Shown one piece after another: positions 1 to 9,223 of a DNA stretch of 64,000 bases. The notes beneath the pieces are model-generated. The model was not told the origin of the DNA. It made no database searches and saw nothing but the letters and a program-made list of their open reading frames with translations. Each line of letters opens with the position of its first letter. Within the stretch, counting starts at the first letter, position 1. The position numbers were made by a program, and so were the translations under genes. Source of the stretch: Aliarcobacter sp. (GTDB lineage: Bacteria > Campylobacterota > Campylobacteria > Campylobacterales > Arcobacteraceae); contig JAQVBE010000008.1 in NCBI GenBank assembly GCA_028690445.1, forward strand, positions 48,367 to 112,366, in the 5' to 3' direction.

Positions 1-883
1 TACCTTTTAATTCAGATTTTTTATAACCTGTTAATTTCTTAACAGTATCATTTACATTATAAACTTCATATTTATTATTTAATACGAGTATGGCACTACT
101 TGTATTATTAATTAGAGCTATCTGAAAATCTCTTTCTTTTTTTAATTGTATGGTTGAATATTTTAATTCTTTAACTAATTCTTCAAGTTCATTATTTCTT
201 TGAAATATTTTATCTTGCATGATGAATAAAGTATTTGTTAAAATAGAAACTTCATCTATAATATTTTCATCTTTAATTATATTAACTTGTTTGTTTTTTG
301 CAATTTCCTCTGCTGATAAAGTTAAAGTAGTAAGTCTTTTTGTTAATCTATAACCAATAATATAGGCAATGATTGTGCTGAATAAAATTTCTAATATCAT
401 TAGAAAAAATGTTCTATTTCTATTATCTTTTATAACTTTGTAAATATCTGATAATTCATAAAGAATTTGTACATTTGCAATTATTTTTTTATTTATATCT
501 ATTGAAAATGATTTTAACTGAAATATTTCTTCATTTATTTCTATATTTGTAATATTTTTATCAAGAATATCTTTATACATAGGATTTTCATCATGTATAT
601 GAGAAATTGCTATGTTACTATTATTTACTATTCTAACTGCAGCAATATAATCTATTTTAGTAAAACTCTCTACGGCATTATCAATTGTTGCTAAATCGTT
701 AATTATCAAAGGTGTTTTAATAAGCTCATTAAAAAGTTTACTGCTGGATTCAATATTTGTTCGAACTAAAGAATTTGAAAGATTATTCAATGATGAAAAA
801 TTTAAAAATACAATCAACGAAATGAATAATATTTCAAATATAACAAAAGATAAAATAAACTTATATTTAAAAGATAATCTCAT
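1..883 (-). CDS. Membrane sensor protein with HAMP and PAS regions (partial, C-terminus off the left edge)
   Basis: Open minus-strand frame from ATG at 883 to the window edge, about 294 residues with no stop. A first membrane segment lies at about residues 8-27, an extracytoplasmic sensing region at about 28-155, a second membrane segment at about 158-180 followed by a HAMP-like linker and coiled coil, then the beginning of a PAS domain from about residue 254 (AILVLNNKYEVYNV). The output domain is outside the window, so histidine kinase and GGDEF/EAL protein cannot be told apart. The ATG overlaps the stop region of the upstream PhnD-like gene, so the two are translationally coupled. I infer that the binding protein presents ligand to this sensor. 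Confidence 0.8.
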   Translation of the reverse strand, partial: MRLSFKYKFILSFVIFEILFISLIVFLNFSSLNNLSNSLVRTNIESSSKLFNELIKTPLIINDLATIDNAVESFTKIDYIAAVRIVNNSNIAISHIHDENPMYKDILDKNITNIEINEEIFQLKSFSIDINKKIIANVQILYELSDIYKVIKDNRNRTFFLMILEILFSTIIAYIIGYRLTKRLTTLTLSAEEIAKNKQVNIIKDENIIDEVSILTNTLFIMQDKIFQRNNELEELVKELKYSTIQLKKERDFQIALINNTSSAILVLNNKYEVYNVNDTVKKLTGYKKSELKG

Positions 884-884
884 T

Positions 885-1694
885 CTACTCTTTTGGTAAA
901 GATAATTCTTTTGATATATCTCTTACTATATCATACTCTTTATCATCCGTTTTGATAATATTTTTCATACTCAAATTTTCTAATAAATCTTTTGGAATAT
1001 TTAGAAAAGCATTAGTAAATTTTTTTTGTAAATCTTCTGATATTGATTTATTAAATGCAACCGGATGACTTGGATATGCCTGTGTTCTATAAAGTATCCT
1101 TAAAGCTTCTTTTGCTTTTATGTCTTCTAAGGCATCAAATGTTCTTTCAATTCCACCACCAACATCTCCAATTCCTCTAGCAATTCCTTTATATACAGAG
1201 TCATGAGAATTAACATAAGTGAATTGTTCATTTTTCTCAATATTTATATTATATTTTTTTGATAATTCATATTTTGTAAGAAGAGTTGCAGCAAAAGCAT
1301 TTGGAGAAGCAAATAAAATTTTTTTACCTTTTACTTCTTCAATATTATTTATCATACTATTTTTGTTTACAACTAAAATACCAACTAAGTTTTCATCAGC
1401 TCTAATTTTTGCTTTGTATCCTTTTTTTTTATTTGCAACAAGATAATGATATGGATTCATATAAGCAATATCGTAACCACCGGAATAAAGTACCTCTTCA
1501 AATTTTGAAATAGAGCTTTCGATTTTTAAATCAATTTTTTGCCCTGTTTCTTTTTCAAGATATTGAATAACAGGAGTCCATGATTTTATAAGAATAAGTG
1601 GACTTTGTTGAGGAACAACGCCAAAAGTAAGCGCAGCATATAAACTTGACGAGATTAACTGAGAAATAAAAAAAGATAATAAAATACTTTTCAT
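885..1694 (-). CDS. PhnD-like periplasmic substrate-binding protein
   Basis: About 269 residues. A Sec signal peptide (MKSILLSFFISQLISSSLYA) is followed by LTFGVVPQQSP, the usual opening of the PhnD/phosphonate-phosphite binding family, and by the GYDIAYMNPYHYL segment typical of that fold. No ABC transporter permease or ATPase accompanies it; instead it overlaps a HAMP/PAS sensor. A sensory role is therefore more likely than transport, and the ligand cannot be read from sequence. I chose the ATG at 1694 because an AGG lies 9 bases upstream; a TTG three codons earlier would sit directly on that AGG. An extended -10 (TGCTATAAT) lies 40-45 bp upstream. Confidence 0.85.
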   Translation of the reverse strand: MKSILLSFFISQLISSSLYAALTFGVVPQQSPLILIKSWTPVIQYLEKETGQKIDLKIESSISKFEEVLYSGGYDIAYMNPYHYLVANKKKGYKAKIRADENLVGILVVNKNSMINNIEEVKGKKILFASPNAFAATLLTKYELSKKYNINIEKNEQFTYVNSHDSVYKGIARGIGDVGGGIERTFDALEDIKAKEALRILYRTQAYPSHPVAFNKSISEDLQKKFTNAFLNIPKDLLENLSMKNIIKTDDKEYDIVRDISKELSLPKE

Positions 1695-1733
1695 TGAGAA
1701 CAACCTAAATAGTTTTATATTTATATTCTCTTA

Positions 1734-1739
1734 ATTATA
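1734..1739 (-). promoter_or_regulatory. -10 promoter element of the PhnD-like/sensor operon
   Basis: TATAAT preceded by TGC on the minus strand, the extended -10 form common in Campylobacterota; it lies about 40 bp before the ATG at 1694. No -35 is evident. Confidence 0.55.
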
Positions 1740-1774
1740 GCATTAAAAAGTACGCAATCTACAATATATTGCAA

Positions 1775-3685
1775 TTATTTCTCTTTTGTTTTTTTTATTA
1801 CTAGAGGAATAATTATTCTAAAAAGAGCTCCAGTGTAATTTTTTCCTTCAAATTCATAGTTATCATTTGAAACTTCAATTTTTGCATCCATATTTTCAAC
1901 TATTTGGCTACTCATGTATAGACCCAACCCTGTTCCCTCATTATCTTTTTTTGTAGTAAAATAAGCCTTAAATATTTTATCTTTGATTTCTTCAGGAATT
2001 CCTCCCGCATTATCTTTAATTTCTAATACTATATTTTTTTCTTTTTTTAGAACATTTATAAAAATCAATTTTTCATAATCTAAATCTTTTTTTACAAGTT
2101 CATCTCTTGCATTATTTAATAAATTAATTATTATTTGAATCAATTCATTTTCATAAGTATTTATTTTTATGTTATCTCCACTTTTAACAATTTTTATTCC
2201 ATTAGAGATAAATTGAGAGCCAATTAAATTTATAACTTTATCTATAATATCTAAAATTTTAAATTCACTTTTATTTTTATTTGGTTTATAAAAATTTCTA
2301 AAATCATCAATAGTTGTTGATAAATATTGTACTGATTTATTTATTTGTTCCAATCCTTTAATCAAAAAATCATCTTCTAAAATATTCATCTCTTTTTGTA
2401 GTTTCATTCCAGTTGAAGATGCTGAAATAGATGATAAAGGCTGACGCCATTGATGAGCTATATGTCCTATCATTTCTCCTAAGGCTGCCATTTTTGATTG
2501 TTGAGCTATTATATTTTGTTGTTTGGTTTTTTCGTATTGATATTTTTTGAATTTACTTCGTAGAATTTCTGTAAAATATATAGATATAATCAAAAGGAAT
2601 ATAATCAAAAAAAATGTAAACACAATTGTTTTAAAAAGGTATTCTTTAAATTCTCTATTTAATTCTTCCTTTTTATCATTTATAGCTTTTTCCATATCAT
2701 CTTCATAGAATCCACTTCCTATCATCCATGACCAATTATCTAAGCCTTTTACAAAACTTATTTTTTTAATTGATTGCTCACCATTTGGCTTTTTATTTTG
2801 GATATAAGAATAAAAACCTTCACCTTTTTTAGATATTTCAATTAAATCTTCTATTACTTTTTTTATTTCAACTGTATCGTTATTTTTAACAGCATTTTGA
2901 CCTACAAAATCTTTATTAATATGACTTAAATAAATCGAGTCATAATTTATAATAAATATATATCCATTATTTTCAAATCTTATTTCTCTAATATTTCTTA
3001 AAACTTTTTCTTGAACCTGTTTTTCAAAATCTTCTAAATACTCTCCCGTACCTATAAACCAACCAAATTGTTCAAGATTTCTAACTAAACCAATTTTCTT
3101 TCTTTGAATATCTCGATTTATTGGATTGTACCAATACCATTCATAAAAAGCTTCATTACTTTTTGATAAAAGAGCTGTCATATCTTTTATAATATATGAA
3201 CCTTTTGCATCTTGATAATTCAAAAAATCTTTACCCTCAAGTTCTTTGTTATATGGCAATAATATATTTTTTCCACTATTTTCATAAATGAAATAATATC
3301 CTCTACCACTATTAAATCGCACATTTCTTAACGCATCTACAACCAATTTTTTAATCTCATCAATATTTTTATCTGGATTATTTTTATACATATTATCTGC
3401 TATATTATATGAGGTATCAATTGCTTCTTTCAAAGTTCTTTTTAATTCTAATTCTGTAGATTCTTGTTCTCTTTTAATATAATCATAAACCTCATGAACT
3501 CTTTGTTTGATAATCTCTTCATTTTTTTTAGTATATTCCAAACAAATTTTTTCTTTATCTTTTTCAAACCTTTTTTTATTTTCAAAAAAAGATATTGCTA
3601 ATATAAAAATTGTGATACTCAAAACAAAAATTGTTGGAGCATATTTAATTATTTTTAATAGCTTTTTTTCATTTTCAAGTATCAT
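1775..3685 (-). CDS. Cache-domain sensor histidine kinase
   Basis: 636 residues. A membrane segment at about 15-33 precedes a large periplasmic region with two Cache-type repeats; their related ends (GWFIGTGEYLEDFEK and WSWMIGSGFYEDDMEK) show the duplication. A second membrane segment lies at about 350-372. The cytoplasmic part has the phospho-acceptor box GEMIGHIAHQWRQPLSSI (His near residue 410), an N box (NLLNNARDEL), and G boxes (DNAGGIPEEI, GTGLGLYMS). Cache domains usually bind small ligands such as carboxylates or amino acids; the ligand here is unknown. No response regulator is adjacent. It has its own -10 at 3710-3715. Confidence 0.9.
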   Translation of the reverse strand: MILENEKKLLKIIKYAPTIFVLSITIFILAISFFENKKRFEKDKEKICLEYTKKNEEIIKQRVHEVYDYIKREQESTELELKRTLKEAIDTSYNIADNMYKNNPDKNIDEIKKLVVDALRNVRFNSGRGYYFIYENSGKNILLPYNKELEGKDFLNYQDAKGSYIIKDMTALLSKSNEAFYEWYWYNPINRDIQRKKIGLVRNLEQFGWFIGTGEYLEDFEKQVQEKVLRNIREIRFENNGYIFIINYDSIYLSHINKDFVGQNAVKNNDTVEIKKVIEDLIEISKKGEGFYSYIQNKKPNGEQSIKKISFVKGLDNWSWMIGSGFYEDDMEKAINDKKEELNREFKEYLFKTIVFTFFLIIFLLIISIYFTEILRSKFKKYQYEKTKQQNIIAQQSKMAALGEMIGHIAHQWRQPLSSISASSTGMKLQKEMNILEDDFLIKGLEQINKSVQYLSTTIDDFRNFYKPNKNKSEFKILDIIDKVINLIGSQFISNGIKIVKSGDNIKINTYENELIQIIINLLNNARDELVKKDLDYEKLIFINVLKKEKNIVLEIKDNAGGIPEEIKDKIFKAYFTTKKDNEGTGLGLYMSSQIVENMDAKIEVSNDNYEFEGKNYTGALFRIIIPLVIKKTKEK

Positions 3686-3709
3686 TTATTCCCTTTTTAT
3701 TAAGCGATA

Positions 3710-3715
3710 ATTATA
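3710..3715 (-). promoter_or_regulatory. -10 promoter element of the Cache histidine kinase
   Basis: Minus-strand TGCTATAAT, 25-30 bp upstream of the ATG at 3685, with a good Shine-Dalgarno (AAGGGA) between them. Confidence 0.55.
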
Positions 3716-3743
3716 GCAGATAAATTGTTATTTATTAAAATAA

Positions 3744-3962
3744 CACACTCTATTATTTACTATTTTAATCAAAGTAACAAATCACATAGGTTCATCTAAA
3801 AATATTAAGAGAAGATTATCAACTCACACATATGAAACCGCTCATTCTGAAAAATATAAAGAATTTTATGAAAAAATAATTTTGAGTATAAAACAGAATT
3901 ATTACTTTAAAATTCTATTTTTTCCTGACCAATTCTATAAAGCGAAAAATCATACTTTATAG
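3744..3962 (+). pseudogene. Possible remnant of a GIY-YIG family nuclease
   Basis: A plus-strand frame with no ATG is open from 3744 to the TAG at 3960. It encodes HIGSSKNIKRRLSTHTYE and then a Glu/Lys-rich stretch. This resembles the second half of the GIY-YIG motif (YIGSSKNIKKRLxxH), but the GIY strand and the start are missing. The end runs antisense into the neighbouring TIGR02757 gene. Best read as decayed coding sequence; the family assignment rests on one short motif. Confidence 0.3.
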
Positions 3963-4689
3963 GATCAAGGCTATCAAACTCTTTTAGTTTATTGGTAATC
4001 ATCAATGCTGATTTTAAATCGTAACTTTGTCTATCTAAAAGTCCTAATTTTTGTGATACTTTAAAAGTGTGAGTATCAAGTGGTAAAATCAAATCTTTTT
4101 TATTTACTCCACTCCAAAGTCCTAAATCTAGATTGTCATCACGAACCATCCAACGCAAAAACATATTCCATCTTTTATATGGAGCATTTCCTAACTCTTT
4201 TATAAGTCCTTGTTTATCCCTTTTAAATGGGCTTGAGATTAAAAATGTGAAACCTTGTGATTTGTGATTTGCTGTGTTGTGGATTTTTTGAATTAGAGCG
4301 TCAATTCCTTCTAAAATATTGTTCTCTTTTTTGTAGGCATTTACAAATATGCTATTTAAACTATCTTCATTTTTTAGTCGTTTAAAGGTTTTAAATACTA
4401 TTTTTATATCTTGGGCATTTTGAAATCTATAATAGTGATTATTTAGCTCTTTATCTATTATCTCATCACTTTTTTTAAGAAGTGAAAAATCTAAACTATC
4501 TAAAAATTTCACTATTAATTTTGCATTTCCATAAGCAAATAAAGCACATAAAAGAATGACAAACTCATCTTCATATCTTCGTGCTACTAAAAGTGGATCT
4601 GGTTTGTCATAACTTATCTCAAAATCTTTATTTCTATTTTCTACTTCAATATCAAGAAGTGTTTTTATTTCTATATCTTTTTTTGTCAT
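3907..4689 (-). CDS. TIGR02757 (DUF2400) family protein
   Basis: 260 residues. The pattern KPDPLLVARRYEDEFVILLCALFAYGNAKLI, the segment WNMFLRWMVRDDNLDLGLW and the end PLDTHTFKVSQKLGLL match the conserved TIGR02757 family, whose role is not established; the later part resembles the helix-hairpin-helix DNA glycosylase fold. The frame can be extended to 4818, but that would run into the divergent SDR gene. The ATG at 4689 begins the conserved protein (MTKKDIEIKTLLD), so I chose it. Confidence 0.85.
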   Translation of the reverse strand: MTKKDIEIKTLLDIEVENRNKDFEISYDKPDPLLVARRYEDEFVILLCALFAYGNAKLIVKFLDSLDFSLLKKSDEIIDKELNNHYYRFQNAQDIKIVFKTFKRLKNEDSLNSIFVNAYKKENNILEGIDALIQKIHNTANHKSQGFTFLISSPFKRDKQGLIKELGNAPYKRWNMFLRWMVRDDNLDLGLWSGVNKKDLILPLDTHTFKVSQKLGLLDRQSYDLKSALMITNKLKEFDSLDPIKYDFSLYRIGQEKIEF

Positions 4690-4721
4690 TTTTATCCAAA
4701 GTGCTTTTATATTTATAAAGT

Positions 4722-4729
4722 TATAATAG
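4722..4729. promoter_or_regulatory. Overlapping divergent -10 elements
   Basis: Plus-strand TATAAT at 4722-4727 would serve the SDR gene (ATG 4760). On the minus strand TGCTATTAT overlaps it at 4729-4724 and would serve the TIGR02757 gene (ATG 4689). Overlap would make the two promoters mutually exclusive. Confidence 0.4.
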
Positions 4730-4759
4730 CATTTCAAAAATTTATACGGATTAAAGATA

Positions 4760-5581
4760 ATGCAAAATATATTAATTACGGGTTGTTCTTCAGGTATTGG
4801 ATTACAAACGGCACTCACATTAAAAGAAAATAATTACAAAGTTTACGCAAGTGCTAGAAAACAAAAAGATGTTGAAATGTTAAAAGATTTAGGTTTTAAA
4901 ACTTTCAAAATTGATGTTAGAAACAAAGAAGAAATAACAAAGGCACTAAATAAAATCTTAGAAAATGATCTAAAACTTGATGCTGTTTTTAACAATGCTG
5001 GATTTGGGCAACCAGGAGCTGTTGAGGATTTAAGTGTTGAAGCTTTAAAAAAACAATTTGATACTAACTTTTTTGGGCTACATGAAGTGACTATTCAAGC
5101 TATGAAAATATTTAGAACACAAGGTTTTGGGAAAATCATTCAACATAGCTCAGTTTTAGGAATAATCTCTTTAAAATATAGAGGTGCTTATAATGCAAGT
5201 AAATACGCAATTGAGGGAATAAATGACACTTTAAGACAAGAAGTAATGGGAAGTAATATTTTTATTAGCATTATAAACACCGGTCCAGTAACTTCAAAAT
5301 TTAGAGAAAATGCTTTAAAAAAATTCAATAAAAACATCACAATAAAAGGAAGTTTTTTTGAAGAGACTTATAAAAAAGAATTAAAAGCAAGACTTGAAAC
5401 TACAGAAGATAAAGCACCTTTTAATCTTCCAGCTTCAAGTGTGGCAAAAACTGTTTTAAAAATTATGCAAAAATCAAAACCAAAACCCAGATATTATGTA
5501 ACAACTGCTACTCATATCTTAGGCTTTTTAAAAAGAGTTCTAAGTACTTCTTTGATGGATAAATTACTAAATAAAATCTAA
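4760..5581 (+). CDS. Short-chain dehydrogenase/reductase
   Basis: 273 residues, classical SDR. The nucleotide-binding motif TGCSSGIG is at about 8-15, NNAGFG at about 79-84, and the catalytic Ser and YxxxK appear in HSSVLG and YNASKYA. The C-terminal part (RYYVTTATHILGFLKRVLS) resembles SDRs that act on lipid or retinol-like substrates. Substrate and cofactor preference are not evident. Its stop overlaps the stop of the convergent lipoprotein gene by four bases. Confidence 0.88.
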   Translation: MQNILITGCSSGIGLQTALTLKENNYKVYASARKQKDVEMLKDLGFKTFKIDVRNKEEITKALNKILENDLKLDAVFNNAGFGQPGAVEDLSVEALKKQFDTNFFGLHEVTIQAMKIFRTQGFGKIIQHSSVLGIISLKYRGAYNASKYAIEGINDTLRQEVMGSNIFISIINTGPVTSKFRENALKKFNKNITIKGSFFEETYKKELKARLETTEDKAPFNLPASSVAKTVLKIMQKSKPKPRYYVTTATHILGFLKRVLSTSLMDKLLNKI

Positions 5582-6222
5582 TTCTTTTTCATCTGTAAAA
5601 TCAATCTAGTAATAACCTGTCTAATTGCTAGATTTGAAGTTTGAAGTAATGCCTCTTTTGAATAGATTATTTCACTTTCATTATAAATATAATTATCAGA
5701 GAATAAAATATTATCTTTTGTATCTTGATATATTATTTTGTTGTTTTTATCTATAACTCTAAGTTCTATTGAAATTTTTATTTGTGCTTTTGAAGAAAAA
5801 AATGCTTTTTCTAAACTATATTTTGGAACAAAAAGATAAATATTATAATCACTTCCAAAAGATACAAATTTAGTTTTAAAAATTTTATCATTACTCATTT
5901 GAAGTTTAAATTCATTTTCTATTATATTTGATAAAGAAACACTATTATTATAATAGGCATCTTGCATTCTTAAATCTTCATTGTTTGAAAATTCTGGAGT
6001 AAAAAAAGTGTTAATTCCAATTCCCACATGACTTGAAACCAAACCACCAACTCCCAGCCCAATAGAGACAGGACTTCTATAAGTTTGAGGAACTCCTGCT
6101 ATGATGATATTATTATTTAAAGATATAGAATTTATTTCATCTAAATTTAGATTTTGTTTAGAAGTACATGCAGTAAAAAAAGCTAAAAAACAGATCAAAA
6201 AAATTTTATTTATATATTTCAT
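5578..6222 (-). CDS. Predicted lipoprotein of unknown function
   Basis: 214 residues. The N-terminus is a type II signal peptide ending in the lipobox FTAC (Cys near residue 19). The mature part has a glycine-rich stretch (SIGLGVGGLVSSHVGIGIN) and then mixed beta structure with many Asn and Ile residues. I do not recognise a family. It is the last gene of a five-gene minus-strand run (5578-9763) and starts 12 bp after the OppC-like permease gene. Confidence 0.75.
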   Translation of the reverse strand: MKYINKIFLICFLAFFTACTSKQNLNLDEINSISLNNNIIIAGVPQTYRSPVSIGLGVGGLVSSHVGIGINTFFTPEFSNNEDLRMQDAYYNNSVSLSNIIENEFKLQMSNDKIFKTKFVSFGSDYNIYLFVPKYSLEKAFFSSKAQIKISIELRVIDKNNKIIYQDTKDNILFSDNYIYNESEIIYSKEALLQTSNLAIRQVITRLILQMKKN

Positions 6223-6234
6223 AAAAGACTCTTC

Positions 6235-7035
6235 TTAGTTTTGGATAATCTCTTTTTTGTTTGCTAAACCTTGTAGATAATCACTAATTTGTATTAAACA
6301 AAATGTGATTAAAAATATCATAAGACCTGGAAAAAAACTAACCCACCAAGCTATATCAATAACAGCTTTCCCATCACTTAATAAACTTCCCCAAGACATA
6401 GATGGTGGATTTACTCCAAGACCTAAAAATGAAAGCCCAGATTCAGCTAATATTGAACCGCCAACTCCAAAAGTAAATGAAATAAGAAAAATAGGAGCTA
6501 AAAGTGGAGCAAAATATTTAAAAATAATCTTAAAAGTAGAAACATTTGCAACTTTTAAAATCTTAATAAAAGGTTTATTCCCAATAGCAAAACTCTCACT
6601 TCTTATCATTCTAGCCATTCCCATCCAACTTGTAATTGAAATAACTATAATTAAAATTAAAGCGGAAGCTTGAATATATGATACAAGTGCTAAAAGTAGA
6701 AAAAAAGTAGGAAATGTTAGAAATAAATCAATCATAATTGTAATAGTCTTATCAATGTTACCCTTAAAATATCCGGCATTTATTCCAATAAAAAGTCCAA
6801 CTATTGATGAGATAGAAGCTGCTAAAAATCCAATAATTAAAGAAGTTTGACCACCATTTAAAACCCTTGCAAACATATCTCGACCTAATCTATCAGTTCC
6901 AAATAAATGCTCAAATGAGGGAGCTTGTAGGATTTTTGTTGGGTCAAGTTGATATGGAGAAATAGTGTATACAAAAGGCAGTAAAAAAATTGCTAAAATA
7001 ACTGCTATTAATAAATATAAAGCTACTTTAAACAT
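6235..7035 (-). CDS. OppC/DppC-type ABC transporter permease
   Basis: 266 residues, inner membrane. The N-terminal membrane segment is followed by FGTDRLGRDMFARVLNGGQT, the signature of oligopeptide/nickel transporter C subunits, then several membrane segments and the EAA loop ESGLSFLGLGVNPPSMSWG that contacts the ATPase. Such permeases work with a B-type permease, one or two ATPases and a binding protein, none of which is in the window. It sits between rsmD and a lipoprotein gene in a co-directional run. Substrate is probably a peptide, but this is family inference. Confidence 0.88.
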   Translation of the reverse strand: MFKVALYLLIAVILAIFLLPFVYTISPYQLDPTKILQAPSFEHLFGTDRLGRDMFARVLNGGQTSLIIGFLAASISSIVGLFIGINAGYFKGNIDKTITIMIDLFLTFPTFFLLLALVSYIQASALILIIVISITSWMGMARMIRSESFAIGNKPFIKILKVANVSTFKIIFKYFAPLLAPIFLISFTFGVGGSILAESGLSFLGLGVNPPSMSWGSLLSDGKAVIDIAWWVSFFPGLMIFLITFCLIQISDYLQGLANKKEIIQN

Positions 7036-7046
7036 ATTTTATACTT

Positions 7047-7643
7047 CTATTCTTGTGTGTAAAAATAATAAGAAAGTGCGCTTTTACCGAAATTCTTAGT
7101 TTTATTTAGTGAAAATTTACCTAAAATTTCTGGCATTTCTAAACTAGAAACATGCTCAACAATAATCATATAAATATTATCTACTTCAATATTTTTAATC
7201 ATTGTAAAAGATTTTTCATAAATATCTTCCATTCCATCTCTATAATCAAATGGAGGATCAATATATAAAACAATTTCATCTTGTGAATTTCTTAAAAAAT
7301 CAATAAACAAAGGAGTTTGTACAAAAGTATTTCCTTGAACTGTTTGACATTTTTCCATATCAACAGCTTTACAGTTTTTTAGTAAAATCTGATATGAATT
7401 TCTATCAAGTTCAACAAAATATGCTCTTTTTGCACCTCGACTAATTGCTTCTAATCCAATAGAACCGCTTCCTGCAAAGGATTCTATAAAAATTTTATCA
7501 ATTATATCAAACTGCAAAACATTAAACAAAGACTCTTTTAATCTAGCTTTTGAACTTCTTGTTACATCTAATGATGGAAGTTCTAAAATCTTTCCTTTAT
7601 ATTTACCTGCAATTATTTTTGTTGTTGGCTTTTCAGTTTTCAT
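7047..7643 (-). CDS. rsmD: 16S rRNA (guanine(966)-N(2))-methyltransferase RsmD
   Basis: 198 residues, the usual length. Opens with IIAGKYKGKILELP and has RSSKARLKESLFNVL, both typical of RsmD. The SAM-binding motif is ESFAGSGSIGLEAISRGA (about residues 54-71) and the catalytic motif IV is DPPF. It methylates G966 of 16S rRNA in the assembled small subunit. It lies 25 bp downstream of rny and 11 bp upstream of the OppC-like gene. Confidence 0.93.
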   Translation of the reverse strand: MKTEKPTTKIIAGKYKGKILELPSLDVTRSSKARLKESLFNVLQFDIIDKIFIESFAGSGSIGLEAISRGAKRAYFVELDRNSYQILLKNCKAVDMEKCQTVQGNTFVQTPLFIDFLRNSQDEIVLYIDPPFDYRDGMEDIYEKSFTMIKNIEVDNIYMIIVEHVSSLEMPEILGKFSLNKTKNFGKSALSYYFYTQE

Positions 7644-7668
7644 AATTTATACCTTAATTAAGATTTAT

Positions 7669-9219
7669 TTATCTAGCATAACTTTCGGCTCTAATTTCTC
7701 TAATTACATTAACTTTAATTTCACCAGGATATTGAACTTTTTGCTCAATTTCTTTTGCTATTTCCGTTGCTAATAAAATAGCTTCATCATCATTTATAAG
7801 CTCAGCTTTTACAATAACTCTTACTTCTCTTCCCGCATTTATTGCATAAGCATTTAAAACACCCAATTTACTTGTAGAAATATTTTCAACTTCTTCAACC
7901 CTTTTTAGGAAACTTTCTAATACTTCTCTTCTAGCTCCTGGACGTGCTGCGCTTAAAGCATCAGCTGCGCATACAGAAGCTGATTCTACATTTATTGGTT
8001 CTTCATGACCATGGTGGGCGTAAATTGCATTTATAACTGTATCACATTCATCATATCTTTTACAAATTTCAGCACCTAATTGTACATGTGAACCTGGCAT
8101 TTCATGAGTTAAGGCTTTTCCAATATCATGTAATAATCCAGCTCGTCTAGCTAAAATGGCATCTCCACCCATTTGAACTGCTAATAATCCCGATAAATGA
8201 GCAACTTCTAAAGTATGCGCTAAGGCATTTTGACCGTAAGAAGCTCTATATCTTAATCTTCCAACAAGTTTAACTAATTCAGGATGCATTGTTTTAATTC
8301 CAAGTTCTAAAACAACATCTTCACCCTCTTTTTGGATATTTTTGTCAAATTCTGATTTTACTTTTTTATAAATTTCTTCAATTCTAGCTGGTTGAATTCT
8401 TCCGTCTTCAAGTAATTCTTTAATTGTTTTAGTAGCAACAGCTCGTCTATAAAGATTAAAGGATGAAATTGTAATAGTATTTGGTGTATCATCAATGATA
8501 ATATCAACACCCAATAACATTTCAAGAGCTTTTATATTTCGCCCTTCTTTTCCTATTATTTTTCCTTTTGTTTCTTCATCATTTATAGGAATATTATTTA
8601 TTAATCGTTCAGCTGCAAACTCACCTGCATATCTTGTAACTGCAAGTGAAAGCATATTATTAATTTCATTTTTTGCATTTTGTTCTGCAATTTTGTATTT
8701 TTTTCTAAAAATTGAAGAAATTTCGGCTCTTGAATCCTCTTTAACTTTTTTAAGCATCAATTCTCTAGCCTCAAGTAAAGTTAAACCAGAAGCATTTTCA
8801 AGTATTTTTATGGCTTCAAAAGTTTTATCTTCATAAGTCTTCTTCTGTTGTTCTATTCCTTCTTTTAAACTTGTAATTTTTCTGTTTTTTTCAACTATCT
8901 CATCTTTTTCTTGTTTGATAATTCTTAATTCAGATTCTAAATGTTCGTTTAATTCTCGTTCTTTTTTTTCTATTTTAGAAAGCATTACGTCATACTCTCT
9001 TCTTGCGTGTTTAAATTCTCTATCACATTCGAATTTTGCCTTTAATTGAGCATCTTTTAAAGAAACTTCTGCTTCATGCTCAATCACTTTTGCTTTTGCT
9101 TTTGCTTGTTCAATAAAAATTTGAAATTTTGCTTTATCTAATTTTTTTACAATAAATATGCTTAATGCAGAACTCAATACTCCTACAAAAGCAATTACTA
9201 GTATATATTCCATATTCAA
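7669..9219 (-). CDS. rny: Ribonuclease Y
   Basis: 516 residues, full length for the family. A single N-terminal membrane anchor (about 4-22) leads to a long charged coiled coil (about 25-190), a KH RNA-binding domain with GKEGRNIKALE (about 215-280) and an HD domain with AHTLEVAHLSGLL and LLHDIGKA (about 330-420). RNase Y is a membrane-bound endonuclease that starts mRNA decay. It begins five bases after the cyclo-ligase stop, so the two are almost certainly co-transcribed. Confidence 0.95.
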   Translation of the reverse strand: MNMEYILVIAFVGVLSSALSIFIVKKLDKAKFQIFIEQAKAKAKVIEHEAEVSLKDAQLKAKFECDREFKHARREYDVMLSKIEKKERELNEHLESELRIIKQEKDEIVEKNRKITSLKEGIEQQKKTYEDKTFEAIKILENASGLTLLEARELMLKKVKEDSRAEISSIFRKKYKIAEQNAKNEINNMLSLAVTRYAGEFAAERLINNIPINDEETKGKIIGKEGRNIKALEMLLGVDIIIDDTPNTITISSFNLYRRAVATKTIKELLEDGRIQPARIEEIYKKVKSEFDKNIQKEGEDVVLELGIKTMHPELVKLVGRLRYRASYGQNALAHTLEVAHLSGLLAVQMGGDAILARRAGLLHDIGKALTHEMPGSHVQLGAEICKRYDECDTVINAIYAHHGHEEPINVESASVCAADALSAARPGARREVLESFLKRVEEVENISTSKLGVLNAYAINAGREVRVIVKAELINDDEAILLATEIAKEIEQKVQYPGEIKVNVIREIRAESYAR

Positions 9220-9223
9220 AACC

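Noticed and set aside
4690-4818. N-terminal extension of the TIGR02757 gene
   Set aside because: It would overlap the divergent SDR gene and its promoter; the conserved protein starts at the ATG at 4689.
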